Source of the DNA: Colius striatus
Taxonomy: Eukaryota > Chordata > Aves > Coliiformes > Coliidae
Reading direction: 5' to 3'
NCBI RefSeq assembly: GCF_028858725.1
Contig: NC_084765.1
Coordinates: 12,187,001-12,251,000, forward strand
DNA: 64,000 nucleotides
In this document: piece after piece, positions 1-12,444 of the stretch
How the letters are laid out: each line of letters begins with the position of its first letter
Position numbering within the stretch: the stretch's first letter is position 1
Translations under genes and position numbers: made by a program
The notes under the pieces: model-generated
What the model was told of the DNA's origin: nothing
Databases searched by the model: none
What the model saw: the letters and a program-made list of their open reading frames with translations, nothing else

Positions 1-3000
1 CCCTTTACCGTTCTCTTTTTTCCTTAAAAGAAACCCTGCAGCATGCTGTGACTTAACTACAGTTTGAATTAACTTCAGGTGTATTCACAGAGCTGGTAAG
101 GTCAGGATCATTGTGCAGAAGACAACTCTTTAGCCCCGACTGGACGACATAAAAACTATCCTTTGACAGTTGCCTACCGCTTCCAGGAGTGCTCCCTTCT
201 TTTCCCATTAATTCATTTGCATTCACTGCTGCTCCTGTATGTCAATTAGCTTTAATTTTTACTACACACACTGACATCAGCAGCCAATGAGAACTGCGTG
301 TAGCGGGGTTTTTACTGTGCCTATAAACTACAGAAAATTGTCCTTGGACAAACTCCTGCTTTTAGACTGGCTGACAACAATAGACATGGTTAAGTTCAGG
401 CTAAGAGCCATTAAACATAATTACTACCACAGGGTAAAAGTTTAATTGTGTTAAATTTTAAATCTGCATAGTCTATGCTTATTTACAAGCTGGCTTAGTC
501 TTCCTGTTACATAGAGGGGAATAAATCTGAAGTTAAAAGGCAACAATTTTTAACTACAAAGGGAGATGAACAAAAAAAAGTTTTTTAGAAGCAGCAAAGC
601 AATTCCATAGTGAAACCTTGCTGTACTTCCAGCTTCTTTTATGCCAATGGCTCCAAGCTGGCAAGTAGATGCTGAGCATCTTCTGATAGATTTTTAGTTT
701 CTTCTAATGTGCTTCAACTTTGTGTGCATGAATGTGCAAGAGAACATTGCATCTGTTATGGAGGTGTCTGGAGGACAGAATGTAGATCAGTTTGTTCATG
801 TGGGGTTAATTTTAATTTTAACCACAAATGGGGCTTGGGGTAAAAGATTTTCCTCCTGTTCCTTGTCTTCTCTCCCTCCTCCAGTAATGTTAAGCTTCCG
901 ACCACAGAAGTTTGAGCTCCAAAACATTTTTAATGCAGGCTTTGAGCTTTCTTTGGAGCTTAGTTTCTGAGTAAGTAAGTATCAGAGGTGGCAGGTTTTT
1001 TACAAGCAAACAAAAAGGCAAAAGTCTGTGTTCATTTTGCTTTTTTTCTTCCAACAGATTAAAAAAACCCCGTATTCACGGAGCTACAAGTTACAGCACA
1101 TTTTTAGAAGAATGGTGAATATACAGGGCTCCAAATCACTCCCTGAAAAGCAGATTAAAATTAGGAAGTGCTAGAATAAGTGTGAAATGTTCATCTGTTG
1201 GGAAAGGGAGTGCATGGAGGACTGTGAGACTTGATAGAAGAGAAAAAGATTAGCACACTGACTAGCTGGAAGCCACGTTTATGTAGACATTAGAAGGCAA
1301 CACGATTTCAGCTGGACAGAACATAAGCTTCAGATCTTATGCAAACAGTCAAAGCTGTTTAACAATTGGTTTACCCCCAAAACCCCTGAAAGGAGACAGG
1401 TGAATACGATGCCAAATACATTTTTCATGTTTCTTAAGCTAACTGTTTAAATAGTTAAGTGAACATCTGTCCAAATTTCCCCATCATTTCCATTTAGAAA
1501 AGTCTCTTATTTGAAGGCTGAAGAAAAGCGCCTGCTTAACAATGCAAATGGTGCTGTCTGGGGCCCCTTTATTTTGTTTAATCTAGACTGAGCTCCACAC
1601 AACTGTGATGCTAATGAATAATGGATATTTTATACTTGTGCATGTAGCAGTGCTGGGCACAGAGCAAATCTAGGATTAACCTCCCAGTTTCCCTTCCTAA
1701 TGTATTGGACTCATTTTGTTGAGTTTGCTGTGACTTGGGTACTCTAAAAACGGATGCCTGGTTTTATGCAAAAGGGCAAAACCTCAGCAAAAGGTGTCAG
1801 GTTTTGCTATGCCCAAGTGAGGCAGAGTTGAAGGGGGCAGCCACGCTGGGGGAGGGAGGGAGGTCTGTGTTAATGGCTTGATTTGTGAGAGGGTGCTGAA
1901 CGAGAGCCCGGGCGTTGCAGGGTGGAGGCCTGCGGGCTTTCCATCACCGCGTGTTTTCAGTGCAGGCTGCTGGCGTTAGGCAGCCAAGCGCCTACCGAGG
2001 AGTGGGGCTGCCCCCAGACAGCTCGCACGGAGAAAGGGGCTGTCCCATTACCCATTGCACCGCCTGGGTTTGTTGGTGGAAACTATATGACTGGGATTTT
2101 ACTTCTCCTTTCAGCCTGCATATGGTGGAGATGTAAGGGAAGAAGGTTTGGTACTCCCTTTGCAATTTTTCTGTCCCGCACAAGCATTTCCATTTGGATT
2201 GCGTTGTTTAACTCTCAGGGAAAACGTAGTGCTGTTTCTTCGTAGGGAGTCTTGGGGTTTTCCAGCCAGGCCTAATGAAAGACCATGGGTACCACTTCTA
2301 ATGAAAAATGAAGGCAGCCTTTTTTTTTAGCTGAAGAGCAAACTGACTTCGGTAGCACAATGCTGTGGGAGGGTAGGAGAGTTGTGTGGAGGTTTCTATA
2401 ACATCGCTGGGTGTTTCAATTCACAATGACTGGTCAGTAATAATTAGTATTGATTAGCTTGGCAAATTGCAGGTTTAGAAATTGGTTATAGATTTTCCTG
2501 ATGCCTCTCTTCTGCATGTTGTGGAATCAGCCAGAACCAATGGCTTGAAACAAGCTGCAAGCCTGAATCTGTCTGTGGACAGCGACGCATTGCATGCACA
2601 GGGCTAATGGTCAGCAGGAACCCTATGTCTTGAGGCTCATCACCCCAAGAATACAATGTTTATCATCTCCTAAGCAAAGTAACTAACCACACGCCCGCTG
2701 ACCACAGTTTGGTGAAACTCGGGTTCGTTGCCCTGTTGATTCGTGCCTTGACTGGTTTGTGTGGCTTTAAAGTGGCAGTGGCATGCTGCCCCTGGGCCTG
2801 CAGGGCTCTGCAGGGACATGGTGGAGAAAGAGGCCGGGGTAAGGATGCTGCAGTCTTGGTTTGAGCCCCCCGGCGGGAGCTGTAACAGCAGCAGACATCT
2901 GGGGAGACAGATAGTGAAAGCCAAGATGAAAATGGCAAAGCTTCCAGTGCTGAAGGGCTGTCCTCAAGGACCAGGGAGCTGAAGTGGAACGGCTGAGCAT

Positions 3001-3636
3001 GCTGTTCAGGCCATCGTGGAAGGGCTTAGCTGGCTCCCGGGAGGAACGTGGAGGGTGCGGGGGGGGCAGCCACAGCCAAGGAGGAGAGCTTACTCTCCAA
3101 GATGCCTTGCAATCGCAAGCAAAATGGTACTTTTTTGTTTTTTAACAGCAGGTAAGTGAGGTTCTTCCTGAGCTATATTATAGCATGGCAAAGTTTGGAG
3201 GTCTTCTGCATCTCACTATTGTGAGAGCCTGCCAGCCTATCCCTCCATTAGGCTGCGGCCAAGCGCAGCTGGGGCAGGCTCATGCGGAGGAGGACGGGCT
3301 GCTCCCAGCGCCGACCCCACTGCTGCGGACAGGCAGATAGGTTTTTGACTGAAATTTTGTGAGCCCCAAAATAGTGCTCTAAGTGTTTAATGCTTTTCTC
3401 CATTAGACAGCAAATTAGCCTTAGGCTTGCAAACCAAATGAAGTTTCATCTCGACAATCAGAGCCTGCTCACCAGGCAGTTTTATCCCAAGTTCCCGCAC
3501 ACTGGTTGGTCAGCGAAATGGAGACTGCAACTTCTATTTATTGGTGCAATACAGTATTTGATACTGCTAATTACACTTAATTAGTCCTTCCACCATTTAA
3601 TTAAAATGGCTTCTAATGATTGTGCTTCTTTGGCAG
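1..3636 (+). other. LMO1: LMO1 intron (partial), upstream of penultimate coding exon
   Basis: This stretch ends at the CAG acceptor directly before the LMO1 exon at 3637, so it is intronic. I found no match to the preceding LMO1 exon (first LIM domain), which must lie upstream of the window. The stretch holds no recognisable gene or interspersed repeat. There are GC-rich patches around 1900-2060 and 3030-3330, a G-rich run at about 1845-1863 and an eight-G run near 3060. The rest is ordinary AT-rich intron. The short open frames around 1.9-3.0 kb overlap on both strands and have no recognisable homology. Confidence 0.75.
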
Positions 3637-3762
3637 GCTCTTTGGTACCACCGGGAATTGTGCTGCCTGCAGTAAACTGATCCCTGCCTTTGAGATGGTG
3701 ATGAGGGCCAGAGATAATGTTTACCATTTGGACTGCTTTGCCTGTCAGCTCTGCAACCAGCG
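3637..3762 (+). CDS. LMO1: LMO1 penultimate coding exon: start of second LIM domain
   Basis: LIM domain only 1, a small nuclear cofactor without DNA-binding activity of its own. LMO proteins bridge LDB1 with bHLH and GATA factors (family knowledge). The exon reads [18 protein letters not shown] onward and ends CQLCNQ plus the first two bases of an Arg codon. Zinc ligands of LIM2 are visible: C-x2-C (CAAC), 18 residues, H-x2-C (HLDC), then C-x2-C (CQLC). The acceptor is tggcag before 3637 and the donor is gtgagg at 3763. The exon begins with the last base of a split Arg codon and ends in phase 2, which joins cleanly to 8176. The residues LFGTT and RARDN distinguish LMO1 from LMO3, which I recall as LFGVT and RAKDN. 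As far as I recall the human sequence, this exon is identical to it. Confidence 0.97.
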
Positions 3763-6700
3763 GTGAGGACACAGTTATTATACATGCAAACACAAACTAA
3801 TTTATACCTTTGCCCGCAAAATAGGGGAAATGTTTGATCCATGCTGCCTGTGTGGGGCTCACGGGCTGCTGATGTGGCTCAGGCTGGCTGATGAGGCTGA
3901 CCTGGGTGATGCATTAAGTACCTGTAGTCCCTTTACTGCAAATCCCCTTGGAGCTGGTGGGAGTTGGAGGGGCAAGGGGGAGCACACAGACTGCAGATCT
4001 GGCCATGGCTGTGTGCAGCACAGCTGCTGCTGAATAAAACAAACTACTTCAGCTCTCTTTGCGGAACAGAGATGATAGAGAAAGGACTTCCTTTGGCAAA
4101 CTGACTTTACTTGGCTTAAATCAGGTTTCTGACAGGCTCAAAACTAGGAAGGAATGGTGAAGGGGAAGGAGAAAAAATGTCTAGATAAGCCCTTTCCAAC
4201 ACTAGGAACAAATCCTTTTAGTTGTTGTTTAATCAGGGATTTTGGTGGTTTGGTTTTGAGTGGGACTTCTCTGTCTCTCCTTAGTTTTACCCAGTGGAAA
4301 GTGCACATCAAGGAGCAAAATAAAGGGTCACGCACAAAGTTTTCACCTGGGGTAGCTATGGCCAGCTGAATTTGGGAAGGCCGTGTAAAATCATCCCAGC
4401 ACCATTTGTTGTTCTTTGTAGGCAGAATGGCAGCTCACAGAACCAGATGTAACACGTTGTTTTCATCCACCCCTGTCCCAGACAGGCCTGAAAGTGCTCA
4501 TTTGTCCCTACTGCTTGTTTAGTCAGGCTGGAATGAGTGCCCAGAGCCCAAGGGCTGTGCTGGGATTCCTGTTCTGAACTTGTAGTTATGTTTCCCAAAG
4601 ATGATGAAACTAGGAGGCAATGCTTCATCCTGTGTGAGGGTGATGACAAAACTCATCGGAAATTGTGGAACCTGATTCTGTAAATGTCAAGCTAAAAGCC
4701 TGACTTAAAAATTCATTGCTCACCCTAGAACAAAAGCCACAGTGGGATCTCTAATGAAGTAGCCACACACGGTGTGTGTGTGGATGCAAACCCCTGCCAT
4801 TCCCACTAAGGAGACTGTGCAAACTGGGGTCTGCCTCTTCTTCCGTGCCCTGGAGTGCCTGAGTTAACGGGGGTGAACGGGGCTGTGGCTGGTTGGTGCC
4901 GGAGCATGCAAGAGGAGAACCGGGCGAGCAGTCTGTATGTCGGGTGACTTTACTCGGTCACGTTATCGAGGCCGAGGCGGTGGCGGTGGGTGTTGGAGGG
5001 AGAAAACTCCATCAGCGAGTAGTGGCGGCCGCAGGCGCGCTGGCAGCGCCGGGCCAGCAGTGACATCTAGTGGCTCCTGGCCTTGGGCTCCTTCCCAGAA
5101 GCCACTCTGAGGCGTTCAGTTGCCCGGTGTTCTGCAGCTCTTGAACGTGCTCCTGCAGCAGCCATGATTCCCCATCAGCAGCCTGTGACCGTTGGCAGAG
5201 CGCATGTGTGCCCTCCTCGAGATGGTCTCTCCTCACACAGCTGCGATTGCTGGTTGGGGTTTGCTATGAAGCATTGCAGGGTGCTGCCAGGCTCAGCCCT
5301 CAGACTCAGCTTCCTTCAGCCTGCCGATGAAGGCCGAGCAGGAGAGGGATACTCCGTAACTCCACTCTGCTAGGACCAGAGCACCTCAAATGTCCCCTTT
5401 GGCAGAGGCAGCGTACAGCTCTGGGCTGCACAGGCAGCCAAGGGCTTGGCTTAGGATTCTGTAGGATGAGGATTTGTCATCATGCCCCTACTTTACCCTC
5501 GCTTCTGTTCTGGAAAAGCCTAGTGTTGCCTAGGTTTTATTTTCAGGATTTTCTTTCAGTTTTTACCCTTTATTACAAAGGCTCCAAAGCACCTCTGTGC
5601 TTCTCTTCACTCTGTGAGTGCTGATGCTGTTACTGTGTGCAGTGCAAAGTGTGGTACTACTCTGCCTTAAAAATAACCTCCATGGCAGTCACTGCCTGGC
5701 AGGAAAGCGCAGGTAATCCCTTCGCTCTGGCACAGTCATGCTCTGATGCACAAGGGATTTGCCTGGTTTGGGGGGAGCTGAGTTTTTCTGAAAGATGGGT
5801 TGAGTAGACAGTGTAGAGCTATATGTAGATAGTTATTCTTGGATGAGATTGGAAAGCCACAAACTTAAGACTTATCCTGTAGAGATTTTGGCCTGAAAGG
5901 GCAGAATGGAAGTGCTCCTCTAACAGAAGACATTGGGAGCTGCACTGAGAACGGGGAGTTCAAGTAACCCTAAAGTCAAAATTGCAGAGGTGAATGCCAA
6001 AACTAGTTCTGAATCTGAAACCCCACCTCATTCCTCAATTGAATGAAAAGATTCGATTTGGAAGACCGACCTTAGTTCTCTTCCAGCTTACTTGCCCTTC
6101 TATAGCTAGACTTTGGGTAGTGTTAAATCCATCAGAGCAAAATCTCTGATATTTTTATCAAGGTGTGCAGTGTTTTCATTATCTTCATCCTCTAAAACAT
6201 CAGGTTTGCAGCACATCCTACAGCACTACTCAGCCTACCTTACTTTGAACTGTTGTAAGGTTGACATTGCTTGTGACAACACTGAATAAAAGTTGGTCAC
6301 TACTGTCACTGACCAATATGTCAGTGTTACGAGGATTCAGGAAATCCAGCTGCGGTTTTATCTTTACCAGAAATGTGGTTTTGCTCAGAAGAAAACCGCT
6401 GGTGGAAATGGCAGGGTATGTCCAGTGCTTGTTTCTCACTGCTGCTGGCTGGAACTCGATCAGGTAGACAGGCTTAACAACAGACCTGCTCTGAGCACAG
6501 GGCTGGTGTTGTGGCCCCACGTCTTGCTCTGAAGAGAGCTGTGCGCTGGGACACCTGAAATTTGGTCTCAAGTTGCCCTGTTAAATCTGCTGTCCCCAGT
6601 TGCAATGCATCAACTGAAGAGATCCCAGCTTACTGCTGAGTTTGCAGGACTGGAGTTTGCTGGAGTTCTCCAGCTCCTCCTTTCACTCCTCTAGACCCAA

Positions 6701-8175
6701 ACCAAGTTTGGCAAGAGACAACTGTTGATGACGCTGGTGGCGAGAGTAGTCTGTGTATTTCTCCTCTTGGTGATTTAAATTGTACTTAAAGTAGGGATAA
6801 GCAGCAAGAAGCAAGTAGCTGTATCTGTTTTTTATAGTGAGTAAACCTACCGGTAGGGAAGGTGGTGTTAAAGAGAGGGCATGCACTACAGTTTTTAGCA
6901 TAAAAGTTGTTAATTTGAGATGTATTTTTAGCTTTTTAATATAGAGACATGACTGAATTTTAGAATACTAAAGCATGTGCCACAGAGGGAGGATGTTGGA
7001 AGGTATCCTGTGAAATCATACAAAATGAGAATCAATACCTGGTTCTCTCTGTACTGACTTGGCAAATTAACCAGCTTATTTGCAGGTGTCTAGTTGGAGA
7101 AAATGTGTGCCCATCTTGGATCCATAAAGGACCTGTAAAATGATCAGTCATGTTCTTGTAACAGAAACTATTCAGTTTTATGGAGATGCTTTATCTGAAG
7201 CTACCCGAGTTACAAATCTAGAAAGCATTTTAGGCAAGGAATAGACAATGTCTCTGCCAAAGCTCTTCCTGGGAGCAGAGATGAGCAATTGAGGTCTGCC
7301 AGGTCTCCTCAGGGATGGAGTTATCTCCATTGATCTTCCTTCAAAACCCATCAAATATTTGGCCTCGCCAGAGGCTGGTACCTACCAGTTCCTCTTGCTC
7401 CAGAACTGCCTTTCAACTCAGAGGCCAGGCTGCCTCTCTGCTTTAGGGACCTGGGACTCAGCCCTTGGGGTAGAGAGGCACAGCCCTGTGCTCTGGTCTG
7501 TCACTGCCCCACTAGCATGATGGATGAAAACCAACCCTTGAATTGTGTGCAAAGAGTATTATTTGTTATCTTAAGAAGTAAAGATTAGCTTCTGATTCTC
7601 AAGCAAGCAGGCAGGGCAGAAAAAGCTATTGGCTGTCAATTTACACCGCTCAGATCTTATATGTGGAACTTTTTTGACCTTAATGGTCAAATAAAATTGT
7701 TAAATATCACAAGCCTCTCTGTCAACTTCAAGACAAACAGAACAATTTACATGGTATATAGAGAGCAGTGCCCTTCGCTCAATGAAGATAAAGGTTAGGA
7801 GTCCAGCCACCAGGAAATTTCTGTTTATTGTTCAGCACTGTACACAAGGGGGTGAGGAAGGACTTAATAGCCAGTCCTTGCCTGGAAATTAGTGTAAATA
7901 CTGCTGCACCCGAGGGAGCCCTGGAAAGGTGCATACCAGGGAAAACTTCAAATAGTCTCCGTGCAATATCGCCAGGTTGTGTGCGGGGCAGGGGTGTGGG
8001 GGAGAAGCACACAGGTTGGCCCAGGGTCCCACACGCCAGCTGAGCTGGAGATAGAGCTGCAAATCCATCTCTGCTTCCCAGAGCCACCTTCAGAGCCAAA
8101 CAGCCTCACATCTTTTCCCCCCGTTCTAACCTCTCTTCATACTTAACGCCCTAATGCTTGCTTTCTTTCTTCCAG
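3763..8175 (+). other. LMO1: LMO1 last intron
   Basis: Bounded by the GT donor at 3763 and the tttcttccag acceptor ending at 8175. No other exon or gene is recognised inside. A GC- and CpG-richer patch lies at about 4850-5240 and contains the CTCF-like site listed separately. No CR1 copy was seen here. Confidence 0.85.
5058..5073 (-). promoter_or_regulatory. CTCF-like motif in LMO1 last intron
   Basis: The minus strand reads CCACTAGATGTCACTG. It matches the CTCF core CCASYAGRKGGCRSTR at every position except one (T where the second G of GGC is usual). It sits at the edge of a GC-rich, CpG-containing patch. Binding is inferred from the motif only. A 16-bp degenerate motif with one mismatch can occur by chance in 64 kb. 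Confidence 0.45.
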
Positions 8176-8281
8176 ATTCTGTGTGGGAGACAAATTTTTC
8201 CTGAAGAACAACATGATCTTGTGTCAGATGGACTATGAGGAAGGGCAGCTGAACGGGAGCTTCGAGTCCCAGGTTCAATAG
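8176..8281 (+). CDS. LMO1: LMO1 terminal coding exon, C-terminus and stop
   Basis: The split Arg codon (CG from 3761-3762 plus A at 8176) is followed by FCVGDKFFLKNNMILCQMDY and ends NGSFESQVQ with TAG at 8279-8281. This completes the second zinc finger of LIM2; the last ligands are Cys and Asp in LCQMD. The C-terminus EEGQLNG...ESQVQ is characteristic of LMO1 and unlike LMO3. The human protein as I recall it has NGT where this one has NGS, a conservative change. The two exons together encode the last 76 residues of a protein of about 156. The reading frame is intact across the splice. Confidence 0.97.
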
Positions 8282-8625
8282 CAAACCCTGCTTGGCTGAA
8301 GCACTGTGGGATGGGCGCTGTGCCGCGCGAGCAGCGAGGGTGCCTGTCAGCTTGCCTGCAATATTTTTTTAATTCTTGGTCCAGAGAGGACTATATACAT
8401 TGTAGTACTTTTTCCCCCCCAACACAAAGCAGTTACAATTTTAGATGTACAGTTGTGCCTGCTTAGCTGAGCACTGCATTGCCTGTATGTTTGTGAGTTT
8501 TTGGGGTCTGGGGGAGGGCTCTGTACAGTCTGTTTTCTGTATATAAACTGGAACATTTATTTTATGAAAAATGTAATGCAATTTTATTACTGGTGTGAAT
8601 TAAAAATTATGAATGTTTCCTGGTC
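8282..8625 (+). other. LMO1: LMO1 3' UTR (approximate end)
   Basis: This follows the stop codon directly. It is AT-rich towards its end, with an ATTAAA signal at 8599-8604 and a GT-rich stretch downstream (tgctgtgg near 8630), the expected layout for a cleavage site around 8615-8625. An AATAAA at about 8733 is an alternative later signal. The exact end is inferred. Confidence 0.6.
8599..8604 (+). terminator. LMO1: Probable LMO1 polyadenylation signal
   Basis: ATTAAA, the commonest variant of the polyadenylation hexamer, lies about 320 bases after the LMO1 stop. TG-rich sequence follows within 30 bases. A canonical AATAAA at about 8733 could serve as a distal signal. Confidence 0.55.
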
Positions 8626-10393
8626 ATCTTTGCTGTGGTTTATTCCCTGTGCAGTGAAAGCCTGTATTTCCTGTGCTTGACGTTGAGCAGATTGTTAGAA
8701 ATATATACACAGATCCCTGGAACTTGCGTGAATAAAAGGAGAGGCGGGAGTTCACACACACAAACTTGGGGAAGAAACGCTGCTGCAGAGTGAGAGATCT
8801 ACACTTCAACTGTGCAGAGACCTGTATCCAAAAAGCTGCTGTGCTGTTCCAGGGGAGGGAATGAGCTGTGGGCAAGTAATGGCTGGGGGCCATCAGTGTT
8901 GCTGGCCAGGTCCCACCGAGGCTGCTGTGCAGGGCTGAGCTGCTGCCCAAGAGGCGTCTCACTTTTCACCTCTATCAATGTAGACAGAGCCATTCAGTGG
9001 CAAGGAATGCTTCTTGGCCGGCTGATGCGGTGTCTCCAGTCTGGGCTGCGAGGAACAGGCTCCCTCCAGCCCTGCCAACAGGTGCCCAGGCATTGATCAG
9101 AACATTAATTCCAAGGCTTTAAGAGGTAGTGGAGTTTTCCCATAGGGCAGGTCTGAGTTGATGCAAGAGCTGCTGTCAGGGCTGGAAGGCAACTGGGCGC
9201 TGCAGCAGAGTCTCTCTCCCAGCCCTTTTTGTTCACTCTGGGCTGGGTCCTTTGACCTCCCATGCAACAAAAGCCATTGGGATGGAAGCATCTCCCATAG
9301 GAAAACTCTGAACTGTGTTCCCGCTGCGATGCTTTGTGCAATGATTTTCAAGGTTATGCAATTCTCGTGCAACCCACTGGACTACACCAAGCACATTTCT
9401 TTGAGTGGTGAATGGCATTGTAATGTAGCTGTAAAGAGGGGGGGCTGCAATTCTATTTATTTTGTCTTCTTGCTTTTTCTTAGATTTACCCCCCTTTTCC
9501 TCTAATAGACAAGACACTCAGTACTTTTTTGTTCTGATGTGACTTAATCAGTTACTAGTCCCGGATCACGTGTGTGTTCTTCGAATTGCAAATGCTAAGT
9601 GCAGTGCAGCCTGGTGCTGCTCTGCCTGTTGCATGAAATGCTTTGTGTACTTCTCTCTCGAATATTGGCTAAATGGAAGCAAAACACCACTAGACAGCTA
9701 GTAGGCTTCACATTATAATCTGTTATCTGAAGCTATCTCAGACATAGGGTTTGATTGAGTGATTTTTTTTTTTTTCTTCATAAACAGGTGTTTTGGGTTG
9801 GGAGACACATTACAAAATGTGTGGGCCTATCCCCTTTTATTCCCATAAAAACAGAATAGTAATTAAAAAACCATTTACAGCCATCCATGGGTAAGTGGCA
9901 TTTTAAATGTTATCTCGCTTTAGTGTCTTTTGGAATTGTGGGGCTTGTCTTTTGAGAAGTTATGGAGTTGATGGTCTTTCCATAGAGGCTATTGCAGGTG
10001 GCTATGCTGGGGCTACTGAAGGAGCAGCTTGTTGCCCAAACATTTGGATTCCTTGCTTTGAAACAGACTTCCAGACAGTCTGTAACCTCTGCCTGTGCTC
10101 CAGAGTGATAACCACCTGCCTGTCCCTGGGGTTGGCTGCAATCGAACACGCATCAGCAGCCCATGGGTGCTGCCCCATGCTGAGGATGGGAGCGGTAAAA
10201 CCAAAACCCCTCACAAACAAGCTGAGGGGGTGGAGGAGAGAGTGTTATTCGGATAGTTCAGATTCTTAAGGAATGTTCTGGTACCAGTTTAAAACCAAAG
10301 TCTTTTGGAGAAAGCCACGGCTCCCTCCCTGCTCTGAGATGCAGGCAGCACTGCCCTGCTGGGGGGCAAGGCCTTCAATTCTGATGGACAGCC

Positions 10394-10463
10394 CTCCTGA
10401 TTTGTCCCCATGCATGTAGACCCAGTTCCTCCTGATTTGTCCCTGTGGCTGTAGACCCAATTC
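10394..10463. repeat. 35-bp tandem duplication, two copies
   Basis: Two head-to-tail units of exactly 35 bp (10394-10428 and 10429-10463), each beginning CTCCTGATTTGTCCC and ending GTAGACCCARTTC. They differ at five positions, about 86% identity. It is not part of a recognised interspersed repeat and is probably a small local duplication. Confidence 0.85.
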
Positions 10464-11169
10464 CTGACACCTAAGGGGTAGTTTAACAATGCCGTTTCAT
10501 GCCAAAGGGCTGCCTAACAGCTGGGTGGAAGGAGAGGCCAGGCCAGGACACAGCTTCTTGCTGTTGAGTGGAGCACAGCAAATATCCATTTGTCTTATAT
10601 TTTATTAAAAAAATAGAAATGCAAGAGAGAAAATGTGCAGCATCTGTATCCCTCTTTTCTGTGTCTGTGCAGCGGACGAGGCTCACCTGCCACAGCCCAT
10701 GTCCCAGAGACTGTCAGAGGTGGGGCTTCTTTAAAAATAAAAATCCCAGGAGGGCAATGCAATCATGAATTTTCGTCTGAACACTGCAAATTTGCTTAAT
10801 AGAAACAAGTGCTGGAGTGCAGACCTGCTGTTGAATAATCACTTCCACTCTACAGAGCAGAGCACAGAAACCTTTTGATGGTGTTATAGTCATCACTTGG
10901 CATAAATATTCATTCAAGGAATCAGAGCAGAGTAAATGGCATTTTAGACTCTAATCATTTAGTATTAGCAGATAGCCTTTTTACTGCTAAAGATAACCAG
11001 TGCTTAATCAGTTTAGTGACCACTGACATATAGTATGACATTTAAGCTTGCGCCAGGGTCCCTGCATTGACGGGACAGCCGCTGGTGACTCCTCTGCCCA
11101 AGTCTCCATCGTTCCCAAAGCCAGCCCGGCTGCTGCCAGCCGCCAAACACCCGCAGCTAGCTCTAACTT

Positions 11170-11630
11170 CTCAATGATCTGCCATTTGCTTCCTTATCTT
11201 AGATCAAAGTGGTATTTTAAGTTCATGTTACAAATGTTAAAATCTAGGATCTTTTCTCTCTTCTTTTTTCTAGTCAGGGCTAAGGGTTGATCACAGCACC
11301 ATCTGATTTTGAGATTAAAAACAAGCCATTATTTAAAGGCAATCAAAATCTCGAGCTTCTTCCCCATTCATCTTTAATGCTGCTGTAATTGCTGCACAGA
11401 TTCTGGCTCTTCCTCCGATCTTAATTTATTTTCTTTGATGCGTGCCTCTGTCTTTCAGAGGGATGTTATACTTCCCTGAGCAGCATTAGCGCTATTGAGC
11501 ACTCTGCGATCGACAATCCAGCTCACCCCATCTCGGATCTTGCCAAACAAGTTAATCTAATATTAACAGTGGTTTGTTACCTCGTTGTTAGCTTAATTTA
11601 CCTTACAAGAAATGCTATATTTGCATTTCA
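11170..11630. promoter_or_regulatory. Candidate conserved non-coding element 3' of LMO1
   Basis: An AT-rich, non-repetitive stretch dense in homeodomain and HMG-like cores, with TAATTGCTGC, several TTAAT cores, GATCAAAG-like words and an octamer ATTTGCAT at 11619-11626. It contains no simple repeat or CR1 and no convincing open frame. The look is typical of vertebrate developmental enhancers, but this is judgement from composition; conservation was not tested. Confidence 0.25.
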
Positions 11631-12444
11631 CCCCTCCGCCGTTGGCTTGCGACCTGTGCTTCCCAGCGCCAAGAAGGGATGATGGCTCACACCGTTTGCG
11701 GGAGGGAGTCTTGTGCGAAGGAGGGGGCCGTCACCCCGACCAGGCTTTTTCCTTAATTGGCTATGGGGCACGTGGGGAGTTGGAAGGAGGATTTCGGAAG
11801 CCATAGAGCAGGTCCTGGAAATGCAATATTCACAATAGCACAAATACCGCTGCTGCTCTTCCAGTAATATAGCTGAGTCGTAGACAGTAGTTTTCCCTGG
11901 TGGAAAGCATATACAGTAAATGTCTTTAGTATGGAAATCAGCAGACAGATGGGCACAGCGGCAGACATTTGCAACACCAACATGTTCCTCAGGCTTTTAG
12001 GGAGTGCTCCTGTGCCAGGACTTGCTGAGGTCTCGCCGAGGCCTCTCCGTCGTCGTGGTGGAGCCCCGTTCCCTGTTTTCAAATGGCTAGGGACAAACTG
12101 TGAGCAAAGCCCTCCAAGCGGTCACTCAAAAGCCACTTCCCCAAACAACCTGACTCCTAGCTCTCAGCTGTTTGATGAAAGGCTTGTCTGCAGTGGACAC
12201 CGGGAGCTGCCCTGGCTCAGCAGCTGGGAGTGATGGTAGGATGTGGCTGGGGCCATGGCAGGAGGTGACAGCAGTGACTCGATGACCAGGGCTTGTCTTC
12301 CCTAGGTCAGGGGATGTGACATTGCGGGAGATGCGGATGACTTTTGCAGGTGTTGTTTCTGCCTTAATTCTTGGTGAGCTCAGTATGTACCACACTGCTA
12401 AATCCTGTCCCTGTTTGTGGGACACTGGCTTCCCACCTCCTCTA

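Larger units (their letters stand above)
8626..12444. other. Intergenic, downstream of LMO1; no gene seen
   Basis: No exon with homology was recognised. Contents noted: a poly-T run at about 9763-9775, a 35-bp tandem duplication at 10394-10463, and an AT-rich stretch at about 11170-11630 that looks like a conserved non-coding element. Open frames here (for example 120 codons at 9907-10269) overlap others on the opposite strand and show no domain. Confidence 0.6.

Noticed and set aside
1845..1863. G-rich run considered as a G-quadruplex
   Set aside because: Only three full G-runs lie close together, and the fourth is ten bases away. Weak, and common in vertebrate introns.
1..3600. Search for the first LIM-domain exon of LMO1
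   Set aside because: No cysteine-rich open segment with flanking splice sites was found upstream of 3637.
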